DNA of 64,000 nt from Lysobacteraceae bacterium SCN 69-320. Lineage in GTDB: Bacteria; Pseudomonadota; Gammaproteobacteria; Xanthomonadales; Rhodanobacteraceae. How positions within the stretch are numbered: the stretch's first letter is position 1; the number at the start of each line of letters is the position of its first letter. A program made the translations under genes and the position numbers. Shown piece after piece: positions 1 to 7,872 of this stretch. The notes beneath the pieces are model-generated. The model was not told the DNA's origin and ran no database searches. It saw only the letters and a list, made by a program, of their open reading frames with translations. Where the stretch lies: contig MEFP01000007.1 of NCBI GenBank assembly GCA_001725155.1, positions 121,678-185,677 on the forward strand, read 5' to 3'.

Positions 1-446
1 ATCGGCACGGAGATCAGCAGGCCGATCACGACGAGCAGGAAGTTGCCATGGGCCGCGCCGGCGACGCCGAGCACGTTGTCCAGGCCCATCAGCGCGTCGG
101 CGATGATGATCGTGCGCATCGCGCCCCAGAAGCTGCTGACGCGGCCCATCTCGTGACCTTCCTCGTGCTTCTCCTCGCTGAGGAGCTTCAGCGCGATCGG
201 GATCAGCAGCAGGCCGCCGACCAGCATCAGCCCGGGGAAGTGCAGCAGCCAGACCACGGCCAGGGTCATCAGCGTGCGCACGACGATCGCGCCGACCGTG
301 CCCCAGAAGATCGCCCGGGTCTGCAGTTCCTTGGGCAGATTGCGTGCGGCCAGCGCAATGACGATGGCGTTGTCGCCGGCGAGCACGAGGTCGATCAGGA
401 CGATCGCGAACAGCGCGGTGAAGAAGTCAGGAGACAGGAATTCCAT
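1..446 (-). CDS. TerC/YjbE-type integral membrane protein (3' end outside window)
   Basis: The reading frame starts with MEFLSPDFFTALFAIVLIDL and runs off the left edge, so only about 148 residues are visible. Hydrophobic helices carry the paired acidic motifs LVLAGDNA and MGLDNVLG, which are typical of TerC-family proteins and are thought to sit in the membrane and handle divalent metal. The visible part resembles the riboswitch-controlled YjbE subgroup more than Alx. That assignment is strengthened by the yybP-ykoY riboswitch directly upstream, so a manganese export or metallation role is likely. The start at 446 is the first ATG after the riboswitch leader; no strong ribosome binding site is visible. 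The family is secure; the transported ion is inferred. Confidence 0.9.
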   Translation of the reverse strand, partial: MEFLSPDFFTALFAIVLIDLVLAGDNAIVIALAARNLPKELQTRAIFWGTVGAIVVRTLMTLAVVWLLHFPGLMLVGGLLLIPIALKLLSEEKHEEGHEMGRVSSFWGAMRTIIIADALMGLDNVLGVAGAAHGNFLLVVIGLLISVP

Positions 447-490
447 GAAAACCCCGGGTAGCGGTTGTCGGGCTGGAGACAAGGACACGC

Positions 491-541
491 AAAAACGCAG
501 GCAAGACTTCGCCGTGTCCGGCGAAGGTCTTGCTCACTGCG
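491..541 (-). terminator. Riboswitch-coupled intrinsic terminator
   Basis: Reading the minus strand, CGCAG then GCAAGAC and TTCGCC pair with GGCGAA, GTCTTGC and CTGCG. This makes a long stem with a 3-nt bulge and a 1-nt bulge around a GGACAC loop, followed at once by TTTTT (495-491). The 5' arm is the conserved CGCAG...AGACC 3' part of the riboswitch, so terminator and ligand-bound aptamer exclude each other. The expected logic is read-through with Mn2+ bound. Confidence 0.85.
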
Positions 542-629
542 TTACCGGGATGGGACGGTGTCGGCAGCCGCGTGACCGGGGCGAAAAACCCGTGATGACG
601 ATCAGCGCGCGAGGAGCTACTCCCCTTCG
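522..629 (-). promoter_or_regulatory. yybP-ykoY manganese riboswitch
   Basis: On the minus strand the leader contains the family hallmarks in order: GGGGAGTAGC near 624-615, a GATCGTCATCACG segment, CCGGTCACGCGG, and the 3' block AACGCAGTGAGCAAGACC near 544-527. The P1 helix is visible as CGAAGG (629-624) pairing with CCTTCG (527-522). Known members bind Mn2+ and control MntP, Alx, YjbE and similar proteins, which fits the TerC-type gene beginning about 75 bases downstream. Confidence 0.92.
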
Positions 630-970
630 ATCGGGGCATAAGTAACGGCTGGCGTAGAGAAGGTCAAGCAGCGCCAGCGCCAATCGTCATGCAAGTTGAC
701 ACTTGCGCCTGCGCTGCGCCGCCGCAGACGCACTACAGTTCGCGCCGCCGGACCGGGCGACGGCTCAGGCCGGCGGCGCGGTCAGACAAATGGATCGAAC
801 CCGCTGGCCGGCGCGGCGTTGCCGCGATGTCCTGCGACGGGGTTCCCGCCCGGCGTTCCAGGTCGGGGCCGGAGGGCATCCGGCGGCAGGGCCAGGTTCG
901 CGGGCGTACGGTTCTGAGCCGGTCGTCCGCGGATTCACGCGTTGATGACCCGGTTTGCGCAATAAACGCG

Positions 971-1085
971 CGAAATGTTAAGCCTGCACTGAGCGGAACG
1001 TGAACGACCGGGCGGGGCTGTAGTTACAGGTCGTTGATTTTGCTAGACTGCCGCCCGCCCTAGGAATGGGCCGAAATGTTAAGCC
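971..1085 (+). repeat. Pair of 14-bp direct repeats upstream of OmpA gene
   Basis: CGAAATGTTAAGCC occurs at 971-984 and again at 1072-1085, exactly 101 bases apart in the same orientation. Ten helical turns is about 105 bp, so the spacing is near in-phase. It could be a two-site operator for the porin gene or a simple duplication. Confidence 0.6.
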
Positions 1086-1095
1086 ACGCCATCAA

Positions 1096-1115
1096 CACTT
1101 TTTACTTGTAAAGTG
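1096..1115. promoter_or_regulatory. Palindrome in the OmpA leader (candidate operator)
   Basis: CACTTT(TT)AC-TT-GTAAAGTG forms two 8-bp arms around TT, with a 2-nt bulge in the left arm. It lies 65 bases before the OmpA start in an AT-rich patch of an otherwise very GC-rich region. No regulator is identified. Confidence 0.4.
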
Positions 1116-1180
1116 AACGAGCTTTGCGTCCGTACGGGGTGGAGTGGACGCGCGCGATAACACCAATGAGGAGACTCCGA

Positions 1181-2317
1181 ATGAAACGTAATGGCTTGTT
1201 TGCCCTGATTGCCCTGTCCCTGGCCAGTATCGGCGCGGCGCAGGCGCAGGACTACAGCAACTGGTACATCGCTCCGCGCGTCGGCGCCGTGATTCCGGAC
1301 AGCGATCGTGAAACCGATTCCTCGCTGTTCACCGGTATCGGCATCGGCTTCTGGTCCACCCCGAATTTCGCGGTCGACTTTGAAGTCACTCACAACAACG
1401 CTGACTTCGAAAAGAAGTCGGTCCGCAACAACCACGAATTCGAGAACGTCGGCGTCGGCTTCGCCGGTCGTTACTTCTTCGGCGATGCCGGCAGCGCCTG
1501 GCGTCCGTACGCCATGGGCGGCCTGGGCTTCCTGCGCCACGCGGCGATCTCGGGCAGCCAGCTCAGCCCGAGCCGCACCAATGGCTGGGACCCGATGGTC
1601 ACCGTCGGCGGCGGCGTGCAGCACGGCTTCAGCGACCGCCTGGCGTTCCGCGCCGAACTCGCGGCCCGCTACGACCGCGACAACAACTCGCGCCAGTACT
1701 TCACGGCTGACCACAAGACCGGCTTCGTCGACGCGATCGCCAGCGTCGCGCTGCTCGTGAACTTCGGCGGCGAAGCGGCTCCCGCGCCGGCTCCGACGCG
1801 TGAAACCCCGCCGCCGGCCAAGGTGGAAACCTCCTGCCGCGACCTCGACGACGACAACGACGGCGTGAACAACTGCGACGACCGTTGCCCCGGCACCCAG
1901 GCCGGCGTCCAGGTCGGTCCGGACGGCTGCCCGATGATCCAGACCATCGACCTGCGCGGCGTGAACTTCAAGTTCGACCGTCCGAAGAAGGGCGAGAAGA
2001 ACATCAGCCCGACCTTGCAGGAGCCGACCGCCGACTCGATCGCGATCCTCGACCAGGCCGTCGACGTGCTGCAGCGCAACCCGAACATGCGCGTCGAAGT
2101 CGTCGGCCACACCGACTCGGTCGGTACCGACGAGTACAACCAGGGCCTGTCCGAGCGCCGCGCGCGCATCGTGTACGACTACCTGACCTCGCACGGCATC
2201 GACGCCAGCCGCCTGTCCGGCCCGATCGGTTACGGCGAATCGCGTCCGATCGACACGAACGACACCAAGGAAGGCCGTGCGCGCAACCGCCGCACCGAGC
2301 TGGACGCGCAGAAGTAA
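1181..2317 (+). CDS. OmpA/OprF-family outer membrane protein
   Basis: A 378-residue protein with a Sec signal peptide (MKRNGLFAL...AQA, cleavage about residue 22). It continues with an N-terminal beta-barrel of about 180 residues, a proline-rich linker (PAPAPTRETPPPAK), a thrombospondin-type-3-like acidic repeat (DDDNDGVNNCDDRCPGT) with paired cysteines, and a C-terminal OmpA peptidoglycan-binding domain (GHTDSVGTDEYNQ and LSERRARIVYDYL). It would tether the outer membrane to peptidoglycan. The start at 1181 is chosen over an in-frame ATG at 1124 because GAGGAG lies 7 bases before it and the signal peptide begins there. A strong terminator follows, so it is monocistronic. Confidence 0.95.
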   Translation: MKRNGLFALIALSLASIGAAQAQDYSNWYIAPRVGAVIPDSDRETDSSLFTGIGIGFWSTPNFAVDFEVTHNNADFEKKSVRNNHEFENVGVGFAGRYFFGDAGSAWRPYAMGGLGFLRHAAISGSQLSPSRTNGWDPMVTVGGGVQHGFSDRLAFRAELAARYDRDNNSRQYFTADHKTGFVDAIASVALLVNFGGEAAPAPAPTRETPPPAKVETSCRDLDDDNDGVNNCDDRCPGTQAGVQVGPDGCPMIQTIDLRGVNFKFDRPKKGEKNISPTLQEPTADSIAILDQAVDVLQRNPNMRVEVVGHTDSVGTDEYNQGLSERRARIVYDYLTSHGIDASRLSGPIGYGESRPIDTNDTKEGRARNRRTELDAQK

Positions 2318-2340
2318 TAGCGCTTCGTTCCTGTAGTCCC

Positions 2341-2371
2341 GAAAGCCCGGCGCAAGCCGGGCTTTCTTTTT
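2341..2371 (+). terminator. Intrinsic terminator after OmpA gene
   Basis: A perfect 11-bp stem, GAAAGCCCGGC with GCCGGGCTTTC around GCAA, is followed by TTTTT. Confidence 0.93.
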
Positions 2372-2677
2372 GCCCGCAGGCCGGCGGCAGGGTCGCCGCC
2401 GCTGTGTCCCCGTCCGGGCCAGCCGCGGTCGCGCAGCGACAGCGCCCGAGCGGCCGGCGGATCGCCGCGCCGGCCGCCGCCCCGCGCGGTTGCCGGCCGG
2501 GCATGCCGCCGTCGCCGCCGCAAGTCCCACTCGCCGGGACTTGTACGTCCTCGGCTTAGCCGTCAGATTAGCGCCGCGCCGCGGCGGCGCCCGGACTTGT
2601 TCGTTCCGCCGGCGCCGCCACGTTGCCACTGCCATGCATGCATCACTCACGATTTTCCGCAGGAGGCTAGAGTCGTC
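2372..2677. other. Leader region of the yjf-type operon, no gene supported
   Basis: 306 bases that must contain the promoter of the following operon. The sequence is very GC-rich and low in complexity apart from the last 60 bases. No sigma-54 type GG-N10-GC element and no clear sigma-70 pair was found. AGGAGG at 2661-2666 is the ribosome binding site for the first gene. Confidence 0.5.
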
Positions 2678-3103
2678 GTGAACACCCCCTGGACCACTGA
2701 ATCGCTTTACGAGGCGCTGCGCTCGGACAAGAGCGTCGACCTTGACGGCGTCGAGCTCAGCCTGATCGGCGGCGTCGATGCCATCGTCAACATCACCATG
2801 CACGATCACGGCGACCTGGCCATGCACATGGCCGTCTCCGGCGAGCAGATCTTCGTTTCCTCGCCGCTGTGCCTTGCCACCCAGGTCAAGGACCGCGCCG
2901 CGTTCAACGAGGCCTGCCTGCGCCTGAACCCGGTCAACCCGCTGTCCAACCTCGGCCTGCAGAACGTCGGCGGCGAGGATCTGTACATCGTGTTCGGCGA
3001 GCTCTCCAGCCGCTCGCCGCTGCCGGCCGTCGTCGAAGAGATCCATGCGCTCGCCGACAACACCATCCAGGCCGCCGAGGCCTTCGCCGACCATCTGAAG
3101 TGA
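2678..3103 (+). CDS. yjfI: YjfI family protein (DUF2170)
   Basis: A 141-residue soluble protein starting MNTPWTTESLYEAL. The GTG start at 2678 is preferred because AGGAGG lies 11 bases upstream; the frame is open further upstream, but that part is Pro/Arg/Cys-rich and implausible. Length and position match E. coli YjfI (about 133 residues), which begins the yjfIJKLM-C cluster next to a PspA paralogue. No catalytic motif is recognisable and the biochemical function is unknown. Association with the following PspA-like protein is inferred from the conserved order; five bases separate the two genes. Confidence 0.85.
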   Translation: MNTPWTTESLYEALRSDKSVDLDGVELSLIGGVDAIVNITMHDHGDLAMHMAVSGEQIFVSSPLCLATQVKDRAAFNEACLRLNPVNPLSNLGLQNVGGEDLYIVFGELSSRSPLPAVVEEIHALADNTIQAAEAFADHLK

Positions 3104-3108
3104 CCGCC

Positions 3109-3864
3109 ATGGCCATCTGGACCAAGATCATCACCCTGTTCCGCGGCGCCGCGCACGAGGCCGGAACCGCCGTCGTCGACGCCAATGCGATGCGCATCCT
3201 CGATCAGGAAGTGCGCGACGCGCAGAACGCGCTGCTGCGTTCGCGCGACGACCTCGCCAAGATCATGGCGCAGCGCAAGATCGCCAACGACAAGCTCAAC
3301 GACAAGAAGGCCAAGCAGGCCGAGTACAGCAACTACATCCGCGAAGCCCTGGCCCGCGACAACCGTGCGCTGGCGCAGGAAGTCGCGACCAAGCTCGCGA
3401 CGATCGAGGCCGACATCGCGACCGAAGGCAAGATCATCGGCGAGTTCGACAACAGCATCGCCAAGCTGCAGTCCTCGGCGCGCCAGGCCGAGACGGTGAT
3501 CACGCGTCTCAAGCAGCAGATCGACACGGTCAAGGCGACCGAAAGCGTGCAGCGCGCCCAGGCGGCGCTGGCCGCCCAGCATGCGGGCACCGGCGCCAAG
3601 CTCGGCACGGCGCTGGATTCGCTGGAGCGCATCAAGCAGCGTCAGACCGAGCGTGCCGCGCAGCTCGAAGTCGCCGAGGAACTGGCCCAGGCCACCGGCG
3701 AGGATGCCGACCTGCAGCGCCGTCTCGCCCAGGCCGGCATCGTGCCGGGCGAGTCTTCGGCGGAGTCGATCCTGGCGCGCTTCGAGTCGCCGGCGCCGAA
3801 GGCGTTGAACCACGACGGCACGCCGCAGCTGAGCCAGCCCGGCGTCGCCAGCAAGACCAGTTGA
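3109..3864 (+). CDS. yjfJ: PspA/IM30 family protein (YjfJ-like)
   Basis: A 251-residue, highly charged, almost entirely helical protein beginning MAIWTKIITLFRGAAHEAG. The amphipathic N-terminal helix and long coiled coil (about residues 25-200) are the signature of PspA/IM30/Vipp1 proteins, which polymerise on the inner face of the cytoplasmic membrane. The C-terminal 50 residues (after AGIVPGES) are likely disordered and end in KTS. The E. coli counterpart YjfJ occupies the same place in its operon. A function in membrane or envelope maintenance together with the downstream channel and DUF350 protein is inferred. Confidence 0.9.
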   Translation: MAIWTKIITLFRGAAHEAGTAVVDANAMRILDQEVRDAQNALLRSRDDLAKIMAQRKIANDKLNDKKAKQAEYSNYIREALARDNRALAQEVATKLATIEADIATEGKIIGEFDNSIAKLQSSARQAETVITRLKQQIDTVKATESVQRAQAALAAQHAGTGAKLGTALDSLERIKQRQTERAAQLEVAEELAQATGEDADLQRRLAQAGIVPGESSAESILARFESPAPKALNHDGTPQLSQPGVASKTS

Positions 3865-3870
3865 CGGGCA

Positions 3871-3899
3871 CGGACCCGCCGGCATTGCCGGCGGGTCCG
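3871..3899 (+). other. Intercistronic hairpin without U-tract
   Basis: CGGACCCGCCGGC and GCCGGCGGGTCCG form a 13-bp perfect stem with only ATT between, seven bases after the PspA stop. No T-run follows, so this is more likely an mRNA-stability or processing element, or a partial attenuator, than a terminator within the operon. Confidence 0.65.
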
Positions 3900-3956
3900 C
3901 AGCGGCGGCGCGACGGTCGGGGGGACCGCGGCGCCGCAGGAATTCGGGGAGGAGTC

Positions 3957-5009
3957 ATGCCGGTCTGGATTCGGCTGATGCGAGCGTTTCACCGGCATCT
4001 GGCGCTGCTGAGCTGGGGCGTGCTGTTTGCCGTCGTGCTGCTGCACAGCCTCGTCAGCTGGGAACTCATGCTGCTGGCCGGCGAGGAAAAACTCGTCGCG
4101 CCGACCGACTGGTTCTACTACTACCTCGTGACTGCGACGACGATCGGCTACGGCGATCTGTCGCCGCAGACGCCGGCCGGCCGCTGGGTCGCGATACTCT
4201 GGCTGCTGCCGGGCGGCGTCACGCTGTTCGCCATGTTCATCGGCAAGGCGACGACCGGCTTGATCGACACCTGGAGGCGCAGGGCCATGGGCAAACACAG
4301 CTATCCCGGCATGAGCGGGCATACCGTCATCGTCGGCTGGATGGGCCGCGACACCTTGCGCATGCTCGACCTGCTCGCGCAGGACAGCGTCACCGACGAC
4401 GAAGGCGTGGTGCTGGTCGCCTCCGACGAGATGGAGAATCCGCGGCCTGAACACATCCGCTTCGTGCGCGTGGAATCACTGGCCGATCCGTCCTGCTACC
4501 GGCGCGCCGGCATCGCGGCGGCCGGGCGCATCATCGTCAACGCCGCGACCGACGAGCAGACCCTGGCCGCGGCCTTCGCCGTGCTGGCCAACAAGCCGGC
4601 CGGCCACGTCGTCGCGACCTTCGACCGCGGCGACACCTGCGCCGTGCTCAAGGCGCACTATCCGGCCGTCGAATGCGTGCTGCCGCTGCACGTCGAGGTA
4701 CTCGTGCGGGCAGCGCAGGACGCTGGCAGCTCCATCGTCGCGGCCGAGCTGCTGTCGGTCGCTCACGGCGCGACGCAGTTCAGCCTGCGCGTGCCCGAGG
4801 TTGCGCAGACCCTGACCTACGGCAAACTGTTCAGTGCATTCAAGCACGAGCTCGGCGTGACCCTGCTCGGCTATACCGCGACGGTTGGTGCGGAGCCGCG
4901 CCTGAATCCGCCGGATTCGGACCAGGTCGCCGCGAACGCGACCCTGTATTACATCGCCGACCAGCGCGTCGACCCGGCGCGCATCAACTGGGGAGCCTGC
5001 GCATCATGA
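3957..5009 (+). CDS. Two-TM potassium-channel-like protein with NAD-binding (RCK/TrkA-N) domain
   Basis: A 350-residue protein with one TM helix (about 16-38), a pore loop with the selectivity filter TIGYGD at residues 62-67, a second TM helix (about 78-100) and a cytosolic Rossmann-like RCK domain from residue 121. The dinucleotide motif is degenerate (IVGWMGRDTLRML), so ligand binding may differ from classical RCK domains. GGGGAGGA lies 3 bases before the ATG. The last codons overlap the next gene as ATGA, implying translational coupling. E. coli lacks a channel at this position, so this is a locus-specific addition. Potassium selectivity is inferred from the filter. Confidence 0.88.
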   Translation: MPVWIRLMRAFHRHLALLSWGVLFAVVLLHSLVSWELMLLAGEEKLVAPTDWFYYYLVTATTIGYGDLSPQTPAGRWVAILWLLPGGVTLFAMFIGKATTGLIDTWRRRAMGKHSYPGMSGHTVIVGWMGRDTLRMLDLLAQDSVTDDEGVVLVASDEMENPRPEHIRFVRVESLADPSCYRRAGIAAAGRIIVNAATDEQTLAAAFAVLANKPAGHVVATFDRGDTCAVLKAHYPAVECVLPLHVEVLVRAAQDAGSSIVAAELLSVAHGATQFSLRVPEVAQTLTYGKLFSAFKHELGVTLLGYTATVGAEPRLNPPDSDQVAANATLYYIADQRVDPARINWGACAS

Positions 5010-5659
5010 GTTGGTTCGGAAAACTGTTCGGTTCCAAGCCCGAGGAAGCGGCTGTCGCGCCGCCCGGTCCCTTGGGTCTGCGTCTGAAAGGCGCAGTCGC
5101 CGTCGACGGCCTGCCGTTCCGCGTCGCCGGCGAGCGGCTGCTGTTCGCGCCGCCCGAAGGCAATCAGCTGATCGAGGCCTGGGGCGAAGTGGAGCTCGGC
5201 GGCGGCTCGCGCCTGCACCGCTACTACCTGACCGACGATGCGTTCGTGCAGGTCAGCACGACGGCCGGACAGATGGACGACCTCAAGCTGTTCGTGTTTC
5301 ACGAGACGGTGAACCCGGCCAACCAAACCGCGTTCAACGACTGGGTCAAGCGCGGCTCGCAGATCGGCGCGGTGCAGCTCGACCTGAACGGCAAGCGCTA
5401 CGACCGCGTCTGGGGCGAAGGCATCGCCGGCGACGCCTGGGCGCCACCGGTCGTGTTCGACGAAAAGGTCTACAACAAGGACTTCCGCACGCCGGACTAC
5501 GACCTGACCCACTACGCCATGCTCTACCAGCGGCACGTGCCCGAACTCGACCGCTACGAGTACGTGCTCGTCAGCGCCGAGGACTACGGCCCCGACGAAT
5601 ACTGCGTGACCTTCTCGCTCGGCGTGGACGTGAGCCAGGCCGATCTCACCATCACCTGA
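5006..5659 (+). CDS. yjfK: YjfK family protein (DUF2491)
   Basis: A 217-residue soluble protein beginning MSWFGKLFGSKPEE. The N-terminal amphipathic segment followed by a beta-rich body with conserved aromatic patches (RYYLTDDAF, NDWVKRGSQIG, YDLTHYAMLYQR) matches DUF2491, the YjfK family. The start overlaps the stop of the channel gene by four bases. No enzyme motif is seen. The family and its constant company with PspA-like and DUF350 proteins suggest a role in an envelope-associated complex, but the activity is unknown. Confidence 0.85.
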   Translation: MSWFGKLFGSKPEEAAVAPPGPLGLRLKGAVAVDGLPFRVAGERLLFAPPEGNQLIEAWGEVELGGGSRLHRYYLTDDAFVQVSTTAGQMDDLKLFVFHETVNPANQTAFNDWVKRGSQIGAVQLDLNGKRYDRVWGEGIAGDAWAPPVVFDEKVYNKDFRTPDYDLTHYAMLYQRHVPELDRYEYVLVSAEDYGPDEYCVTFSLGVDVSQADLTIT

Positions 5660-5672
5660 TACGGAGTCCGTC

Positions 5673-6086
5673 ATGATTGATTCGATGCTGCGTTATCTCG
5701 AGGGCGTGCCGGCCTTCCTGTCGTATTTCGCGGTCGGCGCCGGCCTCGTCGTGCTGTTCTGCCTGGTCTACGTGCGCCTGACCCCGCACGCGGAGTTCGC
5801 CCTGATCAAGGAGAACAAGCCGGCCGCGGCGATCGCCTTCGGCGGTGCACTGATCGGCTTCGCGCTGCCGCTGCATGCGGCGATCTCGCATGCGGTCAGC
5901 CTGCTCGACTGCGTGCTCTGGGGCGTGGTCGCGCTGATCGTGCAGTTGTTCGCGTTCTTCGCCGTGCGCCTGGTCATCGCCGACCTGCCGGGCCGCATCG
6001 CGCGCGACGAGCGTGCCGCGGGCATCTTCTCGGCTGCCGTCGCGATCACCGTCGGCCTGCTCAATTCGGCCAGCATGAGCTACTGA
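5673..6086 (+). CDS. yjfL: DUF350 membrane protein (YjfL-like)
   Basis: A 137-residue integral membrane protein with about four predicted helices (residues 15-35, 48-70, 78-100, 115-135) in the two-fold repeated layout of DUF350. A short charged loop (RLTPHAEFALIKENKPAAAI) separates the first pair, and FALIKENKPAAAIAFGG is characteristic of the family. ACGGAG lies 6 bases before the ATG, and 13 bases separate it from yjfK. Its molecular role is not established; it is inferred to act with the PspA-like protein and channel of the same operon. Confidence 0.88.
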   Translation: MIDSMLRYLEGVPAFLSYFAVGAGLVVLFCLVYVRLTPHAEFALIKENKPAAAIAFGGALIGFALPLHAAISHAVSLLDCVLWGVVALIVQLFAFFAVRLVIADLPGRIARDERAAGIFSAAVAITVGLLNSASMSY

Positions 6087-6097
6087 GGGCCAGTGCC

Positions 6098-6649
6098 ATG
6101 AAACGATCGTCTACCGTACGCCTCCTGCTGATGAGCACCGCGCCGGTGCTGCTGACGGCCTGCGAGCCGCAGGAAGAGGCCGTGCTGTACAAGGACGTGG
6201 CCGAATGCGTGGCCGGCGCGCGTCTGACCGAGGACCAGTGCAAGGCCGCGTTCGACCACGCCAAGGCCGAACACGAGCGCGTCGCGCCGCGCTACACCTC
6301 GCAGAACGACTGCGAGACCGACTTCGGCTCGGGCAAATGCCAGGCCGTCAATCAGGGCGCCGGCATCCAGTTCATCCCGCTGATGGCCGCCTATGCGCTG
6401 GGCTATTACGCCGGACGGCCGAACTACTACCAGTCGCAGCCGCTGTACTACTCGTACACGAGCTACGGCTCCAGCGGCGGCTTCGTCAATTCCGGCGGCC
6501 AGCCGGTATCGCGCTCGACCGGCTCCACCACCGTGTCGCGCAGCGCGATGGCGGCGCCGACGCGCGCGGTCACGATGTCGCGTTCCGGCTTCGGCTCGTC
6601 CTCCAGCGCCAAGGGCGGCTGGGGCGGCGGCCGATCTTCGGGCAGCTGA
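6098..6649 (+). CDS. yjfM: DUF1190 lipoprotein (YjfM-like)
   Basis: A 183-residue predicted lipoprotein. The N-terminus (MKRSSTVRLLLMSTAPVLLTAC) gives a signal peptide with lipobox LTAC at residues 19-22. The next part is Cys-containing and acidic (CVAGARLTEDQCKAAFDHA, DCETDFGSGKC). It is followed by a Tyr-rich segment (PNYYQSQPLYYSY) and a Ser/Gly-rich C-terminus (GWGGGRSSGS), as in DUF1190 proteins. It is envelope-anchored, of unknown function. It sits 11 bases after the DUF350 gene and 4 bases before the ATP-grasp gene, mirroring yjfL-yjfM-yjfC of E. coli. Confidence 0.88.
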   Translation: MKRSSTVRLLLMSTAPVLLTACEPQEEAVLYKDVAECVAGARLTEDQCKAAFDHAKAEHERVAPRYTSQNDCETDFGSGKCQAVNQGAGIQFIPLMAAYALGYYAGRPNYYQSQPLYYSYTSYGSSGGFVNSGGQPVSRSTGSTTVSRSAMAAPTRAVTMSRSGFGSSSSAKGGWGGGRSSGS

Positions 6650-6653
6650 TCCG

Positions 6654-7817
6654 ATGCGCCGCATAGCCATTGCGGAACGTGCGGACTGGCGCGACACGGC
6701 GACGCGCCTGGGCTTCCGCTTCCACACGATCGAAGGCGAGCCGTACTGGGACGAGAGCGCGTACTACGCGTTCAGCCTGCGCCAGATCGAGGACGATCTC
6801 GAAGATCCGACGGCCGAGCTGCACCAGATGGCCATGGATCTCGTCGGCGACATCCTGCGCAGCGAGTCGCTGATGGACCAGCTCGCGGTGCCGGTCGCCT
6901 ACCGCGACTGGATCGCCGAGTCCTGGCGCCGCGGCGAGCCGCATCTGTACGGACGCATGGACCTGGCCTATGCCGGCGACGGCCCGGCCAAGCTGTTCGA
7001 GCTGAACTACGACACGCCGACGTCGTTGTACGAAGCGGCGTTTTTTCAATGGGTCTGGCTGGAACAGCAGAAGGAGCGCGGTCTGCTGCCCGACGCGGCG
7101 GACCAGTACAACCTGATCCAGGACCTGCTCGTCGAGACGTTCGCGACGATCGCGCCGGACCTGCCCAAGCCGCTGTATTTCTCCGCCGTGCGCGAGTCCG
7201 TCGAGGACCAGGGCACGGTCGCCTACCTGCGCGACTGCGCCGAACAGGCCGGCATCGCCACGCGCGGCATCGCGATCGAGGACATCGGCCTGTCGACCGA
7301 CAGCCGCTTCACCGATCTCGACGACTACGTGATCGAGGCGCTGTTCAAGCTCTATCCGCTGGAATTCCTGTTCGCCGAGCGCTTCGGGCCGGCGCTGCCG
7401 CGCTCGGGCATCCGCCTGATCGAACCGCCGTGGAAGACGTTGCTGAGCAACAAGGGCATATTGCCTCTGCTGTGGCAGAAGCACCCGGGCCATCCGAACC
7501 TGCTCGAAGCGCATTTCGAGACCCAGACGACTCCGGCACTCGCGCCGGGCTGGGTGCGCAAGCCGCTGTACTCGCGCGAAGGCGCCAACGTCACCCTGAT
7601 CCTGCCCGACGGCAGCCAGCACGTCGCCTCCGGCCCCTACGACGATTCGCCGTGGATACGCCAGGCCGTGCATCCGCTGCCGCAGTTCGACGGCAACTAT
7701 GCGGTCATCGGCAGCTGGGTCGTCGCCGACCGTCCGGCGGGCATAGGCATCCGCGAAGACTCGACCCTGATCACGCGCGACACCTCGCGCTTCGTGCCGC
7801 ATGTGATTCTCGACTGA
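6654..7817 (+). CDS. yjfC: Glutathionylspermidine synthase-like ATP-grasp protein (YjfC-like)
   Basis: A 387-residue protein matching the C-terminal synthetase half of glutathionylspermidine synthase and lacking the N-terminal amidase. Family stretches visible include GRMDLAYAGDGPAKLFELNYDTPTS, the IEPPWKTLLSNKGILPLLW segment, and the C-terminal PQFDGNYAVIGSW and GIGIREDSTLIT. The fold should ligate an amine to a carboxylate at the expense of ATP. The real substrates of YjfC/YgiC-type proteins are not established, so glutathionylspermidine formation is only a family label. The ATG at 6654 lies four bases after the previous stop, and it is the last gene of the operon. Confidence 0.88.
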   Translation: MRRIAIAERADWRDTATRLGFRFHTIEGEPYWDESAYYAFSLRQIEDDLEDPTAELHQMAMDLVGDILRSESLMDQLAVPVAYRDWIAESWRRGEPHLYGRMDLAYAGDGPAKLFELNYDTPTSLYEAAFFQWVWLEQQKERGLLPDAADQYNLIQDLLVETFATIAPDLPKPLYFSAVRESVEDQGTVAYLRDCAEQAGIATRGIAIEDIGLSTDSRFTDLDDYVIEALFKLYPLEFLFAERFGPALPRSGIRLIEPPWKTLLSNKGILPLLWQKHPGHPNLLEAHFETQTTPALAPGWVRKPLYSREGANVTLILPDGSQHVASGPYDDSPWIRQAVHPLPQFDGNYAVIGSWVVADRPAGIGIREDSTLITRDTSRFVPHVILD

Positions 7818-7872
7818 GGCGGTGCCGCGGCGCGCGTGAACCTGCAGGTGGCCGCGGCGTCCGCACCGCGGC

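Larger units (their letters stand above)
668..1180. other. Intergenic region upstream of riboswitch gene and OmpA gene, no gene supported
   Basis: About 500 bases between two divergent genes. Short open frames on both strands have arginine/proline-rich compositions typical of GC-rich non-coding DNA and lack good start sites. The OmpA-proximal third is AT-richer and holds a 14-bp direct repeat and a palindrome that are listed separately. A TTGACC hexamer on the minus strand (667-662) could be the -35 box for the riboswitch leader, but no convincing -10 pairs with it. Confidence 0.6.

Noticed and set aside
689..1003. Overlapping small open frames upstream of the OmpA gene
   Set aside because: No ribosome binding site, no family resemblance, and composition typical of GC-rich spacer.
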